From contig PMYF01000703.1 of NCBI GenBank assembly GCA_003171295.1, positions 1 to 6,866 on the forward strand: 6,866 bases of DNA. The letters run 5' to 3'. The notes beneath the pieces were generated by a model. It worked only from the letters and a program-made list of their open reading frames with translations. It did no database searches and was not told where the DNA came from. Positions 1 to 5,579 of this stretch are shown piece by piece. This DNA comes from Acidobacteriota bacterium (GTDB taxonomy: Bacteria > Acidobacteriota > Terriglobia > UBA7540). Position 1 is the stretch's first letter. The number at the start of each line of letters is the position of its first letter. Made by a program: the position numbers and the translations under genes.

Positions 1-24
1 CGGATTGATTCTATTGCCGTTCTT

Positions 25-39
25 GCGATATAAAATCGC
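25..39. repeat. Small AT-loop inverted repeat downstream of the TlpA-like gene
   Basis: GCGAT (25-29) and ATCGC (35-39) are perfect complements around the loop ATAAA. The repeat lies about 25 bp past the stop of the leftward TlpA-like gene. It has no following T-run in that direction, so it is a poor intrinsic terminator. The rest of bases 1-64 shows no gene. Confidence 0.3.
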
Positions 40-64
40 CGCTGCACCGGCCGTCCCCTCCGCT

Positions 65-1417
65 TCAGCTCCGCCCCCCCGCGGGCTCATGCAGTACCTC
101 GCGCAGGTGCTTTTCAAGTTCTCCCACGAAGCCTTCGGGATCGACACCTTCCTGACGAAAGACGATCCGGCCCTGGCGGTCGAAGATGACTATGGTCGGG
201 AGACCACTGACACCGAGCAGTTGATCCAGCCCGTGCCCGTAGGCCACGGGAACGGTCCAGCCTACCTCCTTAAGGAAGGCGGGCACGCTGCTGCGATCCT
301 CATCCACATTGACGGCCAGAAAAGTGGCGGCGGTTTCGTTGCGAAAGTCTTCCATCACGTGCTCGAAGAGTCTACCTTCCAGGCGGCAGGGGCCGCACCA
401 GGTCGCCCAGAAATCCAACACCATGACCTTGCCGCGATAATCCGCCAGGCGGAGGGGCTTGCCATCTGGCCGCTCGAGGACGTAGTCGAAAGGATCGCGA
501 CGGCCGGTATTCTGCGCTGGCTCGCTCGCAAAACCCACCCCGAGTTGCTGCATGAGCTCGTCGTAGCGCGCCAACACCAGGTCTCCCAAACCCTGCCCGG
601 CATGGTGCATGGCCACGTACGCGCTGCCGAGCTTGCGGCGAATCTCCTGGCGGTGCGCGGGGTCGGAATCTTTCTCCGGAAAGGCGAAGGCGGTAACGTA
701 GTAATCCACGGCGCGGGTGATATCATCCTGCTTCGCTGCCACATCTCCCAGATGTTCAGCCGCGCGGGCGGTGGGACGAATCCGGTAGCTCTCTTGAAAA
801 TCGGCCAGGGCATGGTCGAGCTCGCCGGAATCCTGATAAAGCTCCGCGCGCCGCGAATATATCCCGGCGAGGCGCTGCGCCCATTTCTCCGGCGCGCCCT
901 TTTCCGGGACCGGCCGGGAGGAAGCCTGGGCGCGCAGTTTTTCCACGGCCGCCAGCAGGCGCGTGGAGTAGTCGATGGCACGCGCGCGGCAGCTTGGGTT
1001 GTTCTGCCGCTCCAGCGCCTCGATGAGCAGGGAAAGCAGGGTCGGATCGTCAGGAGTCATTTCCAGCAGCATCGGCCCGTATTTCAAGGTGACGTCCGGG
1101 GCATTCGTTTCCATCGCCTCACGGCAAATCGTACGCAAAACCAGTTCGCGCCGGATAGACTTCGGGAAGCGCGTAAGGAAACCTTCCAAATTCTTGATGA
1201 GGGCTTGAGGATTGTTCTCCGCCGAACGGAAAGCCTCACCCAGGGCTTTCTCTTCGTTGGGTTCCGGTGCGGTTTTCTTCTCTGACTTTTCTTCGGCTGG
1301 CTTGGAAGCCGATTGCGCTGCCGCAAGGGGGAACCGGCCGCCGGCCGCAAGTAAGCATAGGCCGATGCCGAACCGCAGAGCGATTCTTTCCCACGATAGG
1401 TTTCCAGCTTCCGCCAC
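65..1417 (-). CDS. Exported TPR protein with C-terminal TlpA/ResA-type thioredoxin domain
   Basis: Probable periplasmic or membrane-tethered thiol-disulfide oxidoreductase of the TlpA/ResA/AhpC-TSA type, 450 aa from the GTG start. Residues 1-34 look like a Sec signal: a short charged start, the hydrophobic run FGIGLCLLAAG and a small-residue LAAA end. A Lys/Glu/Pro-rich linker follows. Then comes a helical region with TPR-like repeats, clearest at about residues 180-245 (RRAELYQDSGELDHALADF). The thioredoxin fold occupies about 308-445, with LDFWATWCGPC holding the redox pair Cys341/Cys344 and the cis-proline in GVSGLPT at Pro407. The in-frame TTG at 1477 would add 20 residues. I rejected it because it overlaps the -35 of a good promoter, while the GTG has GGAG 8 nt upstream. 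The partner protein is unknown. Cytochrome maturation or general envelope disulfide reduction are family possibilities only. The domain call is firm; the physiological role is not. Confidence 0.93.
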   Translation of the reverse strand: MAEAGNLSWERIALRFGIGLCLLAAGGRFPLAAAQSASKPAEEKSEKKTAPEPNEEKALGEAFRSAENNPQALIKNLEGFLTRFPKSIRRELVLRTICREAMETNAPDVTLKYGPMLLEMTPDDPTLLSLLIEALERQNNPSCRARAIDYSTRLLAAVEKLRAQASSRPVPEKGAPEKWAQRLAGIYSRRAELYQDSGELDHALADFQESYRIRPTARAAEHLGDVAAKQDDITRAVDYYVTAFAFPEKDSDPAHRQEIRRKLGSAYVAMHHAGQGLGDLVLARYDELMQQLGVGFASEPAQNTGRRDPFDYVLERPDGKPLRLADYRGKVMVLDFWATWCGPCRLEGRLFEHVMEDFRNETAATFLAVNVDEDRSSVPAFLKEVGWTVPVAYGHGLDQLLGVSGLPTIVIFDRQGRIVFRQEGVDPEGFVGELEKHLREVLHEPAGGRS

Positions 1418-1425
1418 GCCCGATT

Positions 1426-1429
1426 CTCC
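1426..1429 (-). promoter_or_regulatory. Ribosome binding site fixing the GTG start
   Basis: On the minus strand GGAG sits 8 nt before the GTG at 1417-1415. The upstream TTG at 1477 has no comparable purine-rich element before it. This is the main reason, with the promoter overlap, for the shorter protein. Confidence 0.65.
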
Positions 1430-1448
1430 GTGAAAGGGTCTTCTGCCT

Positions 1449-1477
1449 AATCTAGAGGCAAGCACGGGATGGGTCAA
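1449..1477 (-). promoter_or_regulatory. Sigma-70-like promoter for the TlpA-like gene
   Basis: The minus strand reads TTGACC (1477-1472, 5/6 to consensus), a 17-bp spacer, then TAGATT (1454-1449, 4/6). Transcription would start near 1442, giving a leader of about 25 nt that contains GGAG and the GTG start. The position just upstream of a gene start, with optimal spacing, supports it. Confidence 0.55.
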
Positions 1478-1511
1478 GGCAATTCCCCGGCGACGAGAAA
1501 CGCCACGCGGC

Positions 1512-1520
1512 TGCTATAAT
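1512..1520 (+). promoter_or_regulatory. Extended -10 promoter for the HAD hydrolase gene
   Basis: TGCTATAAT matches the extended -10 consensus TGnTATAAT exactly. The -35 position (about 1492-1497, GACGAG) is poor, as is usual where an extended -10 compensates. Transcription from about 1527 would give a leader of roughly 62 nt. It lies back to back with the leftward promoter at 1449-1477. Confidence 0.55.
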
Positions 1521-1543
1521 TCGAGCTTCCAGAAAGTCGGCCA

Positions 1544-1562
1544 GGCGGGAGAAACTTCCGCC
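1544..1562 (+). repeat. Hairpin in the HAD gene leader
   Basis: GGCGGGAG (1544-1551) can pair with CTTCCGCC (1555-1562) across the loop AAA. This gives eight pairs including one G-U. It sits in the predicted 5' leader, 15 nt before the AAGGAG ribosome site at 1578-1583. No T-run follows, so it is not a terminator. It could affect mRNA stability or be incidental in GC-rich DNA. Confidence 0.4.
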
Positions 1563-1588
1563 GTCAGGCAGGCTCCGAAGGAGAGGGA

Positions 1589-2302
1589 ATGAAATCTTCA
1601 CAAATCCGCGCCATTTTCTTCGACGCGGGTAACACTCTGCTTTATCCGCGCCTCGACGAACGGGCTCGCGACCTTGCCGCGCAGGGCTTTCCGGCAAGCG
1701 TGGAAGATTTCCACGCTGCCGAGCGCGCCGCCAAGCAGAAGCTTGACGAGTGGCTATGGCCGCAGATTCGCAAGGGCGTGGTGCCGCGCACCATCGACCA
1801 CTACTACTGGGCCGAGTACCTGCAGACTTTGATGGGCTTGATCGGCGCGCCCGAACCCGAGCACCAGCGCTTGATTCGCCTGGTGGCGGACGGGTTCCGC
1901 AACATTCGTTGCTGGTCCGTGGTGATGCCTGAGACGCCCGGCTACCTGGCCTCCCTGAAACAACAGGGTTACTTCCTCGGAGTGATTTCGAATTCCGTGG
2001 GTACGATGGAAGATCAGCTCAAGCACGAGGGCCTGCGCGACTACTTTCAGGCGGTCTTCGACTCCGCTCTGGTGGGAGTCGAGAAGCCGCATCCTGAAAT
2101 CTTTCAACTGGCGCTGCGCAGCGCCGGAGCGGCAGCGCAGGAGGCCGCGTTTGTGGGCGACACCTACGCAACGGACGTGGGAGGAGCCCAACTCGCCGGC
2201 CTGCGCGGTGTGCTCATCGACCGCATCGGCGCCTACCCGCAGGCCGAATGCCCGCGCATCACGTCGCTGCCGGAATTGGACAGCGTCCTGGCTGGCTGGT
2301 GA
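1589..2302 (+). CDS. HAD-superfamily hydrolase (HAD-IA/REG-2-like), variant motif I
   Basis: 237 aa, a normal length for a cytoplasmic HAD hydrolase with a small helical C1 cap. Motif I is FFDAGNTL with nucleophile Asp12. Residues of about 18-110 form the cap (for example DHYYWAEYLQTLMGL). Motif II is GVISNS (Ser134), motif III is EKPHPEIF (Lys166), and motif IV is GDTYATD (Asp191, Asp196). These are the standard HAD catalytic and Mg-binding positions. The unusual point is Gly14 where the phosphatase acid/base Asp (second D of DxD) normally sits. REG-2/HDHD3-like and dehalogenase-like members also vary here. AAGGAG at 1578-1583 lies 5 nt before the ATG. The substrate cannot be told: a phosphate ester is the family default, but haloacid or other chemistry is not excluded. 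It stands alone with its own promoter, diverging from the TlpA-like gene. Confidence 0.93.
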   Translation: MKSSQIRAIFFDAGNTLLYPRLDERARDLAAQGFPASVEDFHAAERAAKQKLDEWLWPQIRKGVVPRTIDHYYWAEYLQTLMGLIGAPEPEHQRLIRLVADGFRNIRCWSVVMPETPGYLASLKQQGYFLGVISNSVGTMEDQLKHEGLRDYFQAVFDSALVGVEKPHPEIFQLALRSAGAAAQEAAFVGDTYATDVGGAQLAGLRGVLIDRIGAYPQAECPRITSLPELDSVLAGW

Positions 2303-2305
2303 AAA

Positions 2306-2355
2306 GCGGGAACGGCTGTAACCTGCCCCTCCCCGACGGTTCCGCAGGGTGTTTT
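2306..2355 (+). terminator. Weak candidate terminator after the HAD gene
   Basis: GCGGGAACGG (2306-2315) can pair imperfectly with CGGTTCCGC (2337-2345), with one mismatch and a G-U or a one-base bulge. The sequence AGGGTGTTTTG follows. The loop is about 21 nt and the T-run only four, so this is a poor intrinsic terminator. It is listed because it directly follows the stop codon. Confidence 0.22.
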
Positions 2356-2419
2356 GAGGGTGCGACTCCAAAGGACCTCCAACTCACCCCAGGTACCTCT
2401 CCCCAAAGCTTTCCGGTTG

Positions 2420-2429
2420 CTTCGCGAAG
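2420..2429. repeat. Perfect 10-bp palindrome in the HAD-methyltransferase gap
   Basis: CTTCGCGAAG is a perfect palindrome about 130 bp upstream of the methyltransferase start and 19 bp upstream of the nearest promoter-like hexamer. It could be an operator half-site pair, but 10 bp is short and chance is not excluded. Confidence 0.25.
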
Positions 2430-2447
2430 AGCTCCAGGTTAGACTAT

Positions 2448-2476
2448 TTGTCGCAATAAGGGCATAATCCTATCAA
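2448..2476 (+). promoter_or_regulatory. Weak candidate promoter for the methyltransferase gene
   Basis: TTGTCG (2448-2453) and TATCAA (2471-2476) are separated by 17 bp, each 4/6 to the sigma-70 consensus. CATAAT at 2463-2468 lies in the spacer. A stronger -35-like TTGACG (2501-2506) lies closer to the gene, but its best -10-like partner, TCTAAT at 2529-2534, is 22 bp away, which is too far. The promoter is therefore unresolved. Confidence 0.22.
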
Positions 2477-2559
2477 CTCAATCGCCTGGGAATCTGGTTC
2501 TTGACGCGCAGCGCGGAGTCTATTTCTTTCTAATTTCACTTGTACACAAAGGAGGAACC

Positions 2560-3618
2560 ATGCCAATCGATCAAGCCAAGCTCGAGAAATTTATGGGACT
2601 GGCAGTGGGTGAGATCGGCGCAGCAATGAACGCCGCGCTGGTGATAGTAGGCGACAAGTTGGGCTTATACAAAGCCATGGCGGGGGCCGGGCCGATGACT
2701 CCGACCGAGTTGGCCCAGAAAACGGGCACCACGGAACGCTACGTGCGCGAGTGGCTGAGTGCGCAGGCGGCAGGGGGGTTTGTTACCTACGACGCTGCGA
2801 CCGAACGATTCACTCTGCCAGACGAACAGGCCTTTGCGCTGGCGGTTGAGGACAGTCCCGTCTACTTGCCCGGAGCTTATCAGGTTATCGCTTCCGTCTT
2901 AAAAGATGAGCCACGAATCACGGAGGCGTTCCGGACTGGAGCTGGCGTGGGTTGGCATGAACATTGCGCCGACCTGTACCAGGGCACCGAGCGCTTCTTC
3001 CGGCCGAACTACGCCGCCAACTTGGTGAACTCCTGGATCCCCGCGCTGGACGGCGTGGAGGCCAAGCTCAAATCCGGTGCCAAGGTCGCGGACGTGGGCT
3101 GCGGGCATGGAGCCTCGACCGTGCTGATGGCGAAGGCCTACCCGAAATCGCAGTTCGTGGGCTTCGACTATCACGCGCCGTCCATCGAGTTTGCCTGGAA
3201 GTCCGCGGAAAAGGCGGGACTGCACGACCGGGTGGGGTTTCAAGTGGCTTGGGCCAAGGAGTTCCCGGGCAAGGGGTACGATTTGGTGGCGTTCTTCGAC
3301 TGCCTGCATGACATGGGCGATCCGGCCGGGGCGGCAGCGCACGTGCGGCAATCGCTGGCGCCGGGCGGGGTGTGGATGATCGTCGAGCCCTTCGCGCACG
3401 ATCATGTGGAGCAGAATCTGAATCCCGTGGGACGAGTGTTCTATTCCGCTTCCACGATGGTCTGCACGCCCGCGTCGCGTTCGCAGGAAGTGGGCCTGGC
3501 GCTGGGCGCCCAGGCGGGCGAAGCCCGCATGCGCGATGTAGTGATGCAGGGTGGGTTCAAAAGCTTTCGTCGCGCTACCGAGACGCCGTTCAACCTCGTA
3601 TTCGAAGCGCGAGCGTGA
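2560..3618 (+). CDS. SAM-dependent methyltransferase with N-terminal winged-helix domain (Rv2258c-like)
   Basis: 352 aa cytoplasmic class I methyltransferase. Residues of about 20-90 form a winged-helix-like dimerisation domain (TPTELAQKTGTTERYVREWL), as in M. tuberculosis Rv2258c and plant-type O-methyltransferases. Such proteins are often misnamed transcriptional regulators. The Rossmann domain has SAM motif I VADVGCGHG (176-184), an acidic ribose-binding Asp203 after FVGF, the motif IV region DLVAFFDCLHDMGDP (241-255) and the LAPGGVWMIVEP strand-turn (266-277). The C-terminal stretch NPVGRVFYSAST...SQEVGLALGAQAGE is a strong family signature and likely shapes the substrate pocket. The acceptor is unknown; no biosynthetic cluster surrounds it. 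The start is firm: a full AAAGGAGG (2548-2555) lies 4 nt before the ATG. It converges on the permease gene and is separated by 257 bp from the HAD gene, so it is probably transcribed alone. Confidence 0.94.
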   Translation: MPIDQAKLEKFMGLAVGEIGAAMNAALVIVGDKLGLYKAMAGAGPMTPTELAQKTGTTERYVREWLSAQAAGGFVTYDAATERFTLPDEQAFALAVEDSPVYLPGAYQVIASVLKDEPRITEAFRTGAGVGWHEHCADLYQGTERFFRPNYAANLVNSWIPALDGVEAKLKSGAKVADVGCGHGASTVLMAKAYPKSQFVGFDYHAPSIEFAWKSAEKAGLHDRVGFQVAWAKEFPGKGYDLVAFFDCLHDMGDPAGAAAHVRQSLAPGGVWMIVEPFAHDHVEQNLNPVGRVFYSASTMVCTPASRSQEVGLALGAQAGEARMRDVVMQGGFKSFRRATETPFNLVFEARA

Positions 3619-3663
3619 AAGCGGCTCGACTTCTCTGAATTCGGAATCGGATTGCCTTGTTTT

Positions 3664-3740
3664 CGGCGCCGCAAAGTCCACGCCGCGGGAAAAGCCGCAG
3701 GGGCCACCACACTCCAAGGCGGTCCCACCGGGCGGCGCCG
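3664..3740. repeat. 9-bp inverted repeat bracketing the convergent gap
   Basis: CGGCGCCGC (3664-3672) and GCGGCGCCG (3732-3740) are perfect complements 59 bp apart, between the convergent methyltransferase and permease genes. GCCGCGGG also occurs twice here (3682-3689 and 3737-3744). Neither direction has a following T-run, so this is at most a Rho-type or stability structure shared by the two transcripts. Confidence 0.4.
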
Positions 3741-3748
3741 CGGGCGCC
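3734..3748. repeat. GC hairpin immediately after the permease stop
   Basis: GGCGCC (3734-3739) and GGCGCC (3743-3748) are self-complementary arms around the loop GCG. They start 2 bp beyond the stop of the leftward permease gene. The stem is strong but no T-run follows on either strand, so it is not called an intrinsic terminator. It may protect the mRNA 3' end. It competes for bases with the wider repeat 3664-3740. Confidence 0.4.
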
Positions 3749-3749
3749 A

Positions 3750-4772
3750 TCAAGTGACGTTGCCGAGTGAAATCACGGCGATGGCGAGGAGCAAGATCCC
3801 AATACCGGTCAGGCAATAACCCAGGGCGAGACGGCCGGCGCCCTTCCACTCCCCGCCCACAAATCCCCATGCATTGCCGGTGATGATGTTAATGGACATA
3901 TACACAGGCCAACCAATGATGCCGCCCAGGGCGCCCAGCGCGGCGGCGCCCATACCGTAAACAACGATGCCACCGAACCAGAGCGCTCCCATTAAGGCCG
4001 CGCCCAACCAGTAACTTAGGCCCGCCGGCTTCTGGAGGAAGGCGCCCCAAGTGCGATTCTTGTTCAGGAGGTACACGCAGTAGACGGCGTTGACGATGAA
4101 GCCGCTACTGATGGAGAGCGCCCAGATGGCGTTGCCGGCCATGGCCGTTGAGACCCCGGCCTGCAGCGCCTGCTGCCGCAAATCCTCACCGAAAACAAAA
4201 GCGAAATTGAACATGGAAGAAAAAATCCCGGAGAAGAAACAGATGAGGAGGCCCGCGCCGAAACCCGAGCGCACCGATGCCTTCGCGGAAGCCTGCTCCC
4301 GTTCGCGGCGCATGCCGGCCATGCCCAGGAAGACCAGCCCGAGCGTCATCACCACGGTCCCGGCCAGCAGCGCCAAGCCGCGCCGCGTGCCCAATTGGTC
4401 AGGGTGCAGGATCGCCAGCGGCAGGAGCGAACCGAACGAAGAGGTGATGCCGAGGATCACCGCAAACCCCAGCGCCAGCCCCACCCGTGCAATTCCCAGG
4501 CCGAACAAAACGGACCCAATGCCCCAGGCGAATCCGAAGAGGGAGACCCTGGCAAGCACTGATGCGGAGGCTTGCTGATAGACGCCGGCGAGATGAGGAA
4601 CGGTGGCCAGTGCTATGACCCAGGGAAAGATGACGAGTCCGGTGAAAGCATACACCAGCCAGATGTTCTCCCAACGCCACGCGGAGAGCCGCTTCATGGG
4701 GGCAGCGAAGCTGCCGTTGACAATGCCTCCCACCAGAACAAGAATGATGCTCCAGCCGATTTCATGGCCCAT
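3750..4772 (-). CDS. rhaT: RhaT-family (L-rhamnose/H+ symporter-like) sugar permease
   Basis: 340 aa inner-membrane transporter of the drug/metabolite superfamily, close to the 344 aa of E. coli RhaT. About ten membrane helices can be seen, near residues 6-24, 36-57, 71-92, 96-121, 132-153, 169-190, 212-235, 253-273, 283-300 and 314-337. Family landmarks are APMKRLSAWRWENIW after helix 1, FAWGIGSVLFGLGIARVGLALG across helices 3-4, and the charged loop RREREQASAKASVRS between helices 5 and 6. The frame stays open to a TTG at 4859, but that adds 29 non-membrane residues absent from the family. The ATG at 4772 gives the right length, though its upstream GGGGGGG is a non-standard ribosome site. 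The family role is proton-coupled uptake of L-rhamnose or a related sugar. No rhamnose isomerase, kinase or aldolase gene is near, so the substrate is inferred only. A good promoter lies at 4881-4910. Confidence 0.92.
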   Translation of the reverse strand: MGHEIGWSIILVLVGGIVNGSFAAPMKRLSAWRWENIWLVYAFTGLVIFPWVIALATVPHLAGVYQQASASVLARVSLFGFAWGIGSVLFGLGIARVGLALGFAVILGITSSFGSLLPLAILHPDQLGTRRGLALLAGTVVMTLGLVFLGMAGMRREREQASAKASVRSGFGAGLLICFFSGIFSSMFNFAFVFGEDLRQQALQAGVSTAMAGNAIWALSISSGFIVNAVYCVYLLNKNRTWGAFLQKPAGLSYWLGAALMGALWFGGIVVYGMGAAALGALGGIIGWPVYMSINIITGNAWGFVGGEWKGAGRLALGYCLTGIGILLLAIAVISLGNVT

Positions 4773-4880
4773 GGACCCCCCCGTGGAGAATTCGTGCGCG
4801 CAGCCGGCGAGCCGGTGCGGGACATGCGTCCGAGGTTCCCCGGCGGATGACGTGCCCAAGTCAGGCTCGCGCGCGACGCC

Positions 4881-4910
4881 CTTATATCACCTTCGTCGCT
4901 GCTCTGTCAT
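4881..4910 (-). promoter_or_regulatory. Extended -10 promoter for the permease gene
   Basis: The minus strand shows ATGACA (4910-4905, 5/6 to TTGACA), an 18-bp spacer, and TATAAG (4886-4881, 5/6). The TGA directly before it forms an extended -10. Start near 4875 gives a leader of about 100 nt to the ATG at 4772. It shows that the permease need not depend on read-through from the STAS gene. Confidence 0.6.
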
Positions 4911-4925
4911 CCAAAAGGGAGCGGT

Positions 4926-4993
4926 GCTCCGGCAGTGGGGCACAGGGGATGGGAGAACAGGCCATAATCTGCCGGAGCCCGCCACCGGCCTGT
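4926..4993. repeat. Two interleaved perfect inverted repeats between the STAS and permease genes
   Basis: Repeat A pairs GCTCCGGCAG (4926-4935) with CTGCCGGAGC (4969-4978), ten perfect pairs with 33 bp between. Repeat B pairs ACAGGCC (4957-4963) with GGCCTGT (4987-4993), seven perfect pairs. The arms alternate A1-B1-A2-B2, so as RNA they could form a pseudoknot. In leftward transcripts the 3' arm of A is followed by ACCGCTCCCTTTT, which might act as a weak terminator for the STAS gene. The block ends 15 bp before the permease -35. No coding frame uses this stretch. Confidence 0.5.
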
Positions 4994-5037
4994 ATGGGAA
5001 GCGGAAGCAGATTTTCAGTGTGAAGGCATTCTGCCGC

Positions 5038-5388
5038 TCAGGACACAGCGAAGGACTTGAGGGCGTCCTCCACGGTCTTGTAGACGTCGAACACGGTGAC
5101 CAGCTTCGTGATGTGGAGCAGTTCGTCGAAGCGCTTGGTCAGATTGGCCAGCTTCATGTTGGCGCCCTGGTTTTGAGCCGAGGTAAATCCCGCTACCAGC
5201 GTACCCAACCCGGCGCTGTCAATGTAAGCCACTTCCGCGAGGTCGAGAACCAGGCGCGTGTTACCCTGCCCCAGCACATCCTTGATCTTGGTCCGGAGCT
5301 GGCTGCTTTCCTCGCCCAGAGTAATGCGGCCTGACAGTTGCAGGACGGTGACTCCGCTCACTTGCTTCTCCACCATAGTCAATGCCAT
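5038..5388 (-). CDS. STAS-domain anti-sigma-factor antagonist (SpoIIAA/RsbV-like)
   Basis: 116 aa, a single soluble STAS domain of usual length. Visible landmarks are the first strands VSGVTVLQLSGRITLGEES, the helix LRTKIKDVLGQG, the strand RLVLDLAEVAYIDSAGLGTLV, and the C-terminal TVFDVYKTVEDALKSF. Ser58 in DSAGLG is the position phosphorylated by RsbW/SpoIIAB-type kinases in known homologues. Unphosphorylated, such proteins bind the anti-sigma kinase and free a sigma factor. Some members instead signal to other partners. No kinase, PP2C phosphatase or sigma gene lies in the window, so the partner is elsewhere or unknown. The ATG at 5388 is preferred over the ATG four codons later because AAAGGAGG lies 6 nt upstream. 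A long leader with a candidate promoter at 5580-5608 precedes it. Confidence 0.93.
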   Translation of the reverse strand: MALTMVEKQVSGVTVLQLSGRITLGEESSQLRTKIKDVLGQGNTRLVLDLAEVAYIDSAGLGTLVAGFTSAQNQGANMKLANLTKRFDELLHITKLVTVFDVYKTVEDALKSFAVS

Positions 5389-5394
5389 GTACAG

Positions 5395-5402
5395 CCTCCT
5401 TT
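5395..5402 (-). promoter_or_regulatory. Full-consensus ribosome binding site of the STAS gene
   Basis: The minus strand reads AAAGGAGG, 6 nt before the ATG at 5388. It settles the start in favour of the first of two nearby methionines and predicts strong translation. The methyltransferase gene has the same octamer at 2548-2555. Confidence 0.8.
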
Positions 5403-5413
5403 AATGATGTCCG

Positions 5414-5447
5414 GCGGGGGCTCGTGCCTTCCCGCGGCGGTTCCCGC
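5414..5447 (-). repeat. Competing hairpins in the STAS leader close to the ribosome site
   Basis: GCGGG plus GGC (5414-5421) can pair with GCC (5426-5428) and CCCGC (5431-5435) around the loop TCGT. This makes eight pairs with a two-base bulge. The GCGGG arm could instead pair with a second CCCGC at 5443-5447, and GCGG (5437-5440) can pair with CCGC (5444-5447). In the leftward mRNA the structure ends about 12 nt before AAAGGAGG. A role in translation is possible but unproven. Confidence 0.4.
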
Positions 5448-5579
5448 AGCCTCCCTGAGCAGCCCTAAGGACTTCGAAGAAAGATGCTTCCTGCGAGAGG
5501 CGCCCGGGGACCTCAGAACCTTACCTCGTGCCGCCTTCCGCAAACCCAGGGCTAGTCACTTCACTACGCGGAAACCTGC

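Noticed and set aside
5..1285. Long plus-strand open frame of 426 codons opposite the TlpA-like gene
   Set aside because: It has a TTG start without a ribosome site and no recognisable domain. The opposite strand carries a signal peptide, WCGPC and cis-Pro. Long antisense frames are common over GC-rich genes.
1754..2371. Minus-strand open frame of 205 codons over the HAD gene
   Set aside because: It is antisense to intact HAD motifs and has no motif of its own.
2899..3870. Minus-strand open frame of 323 codons over the methyltransferase gene
   Set aside because: It is antisense to a well-conserved methyltransferase and overlaps the end of the permease gene. It is rich in Arg/His/Gly with no family likeness.
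4773..4859. N-terminal extension of the permease to a TTG at 4859
   Set aside because: The extra 29 residues are not hydrophobic and are absent from RhaT. The ATG at 4772 gives the usual length.
4603..5334. Plus-strand open frame of 243 codons spanning the permease start, the gap and the STAS gene
   Set aside because: It runs antisense through two real genes and shows no family features.
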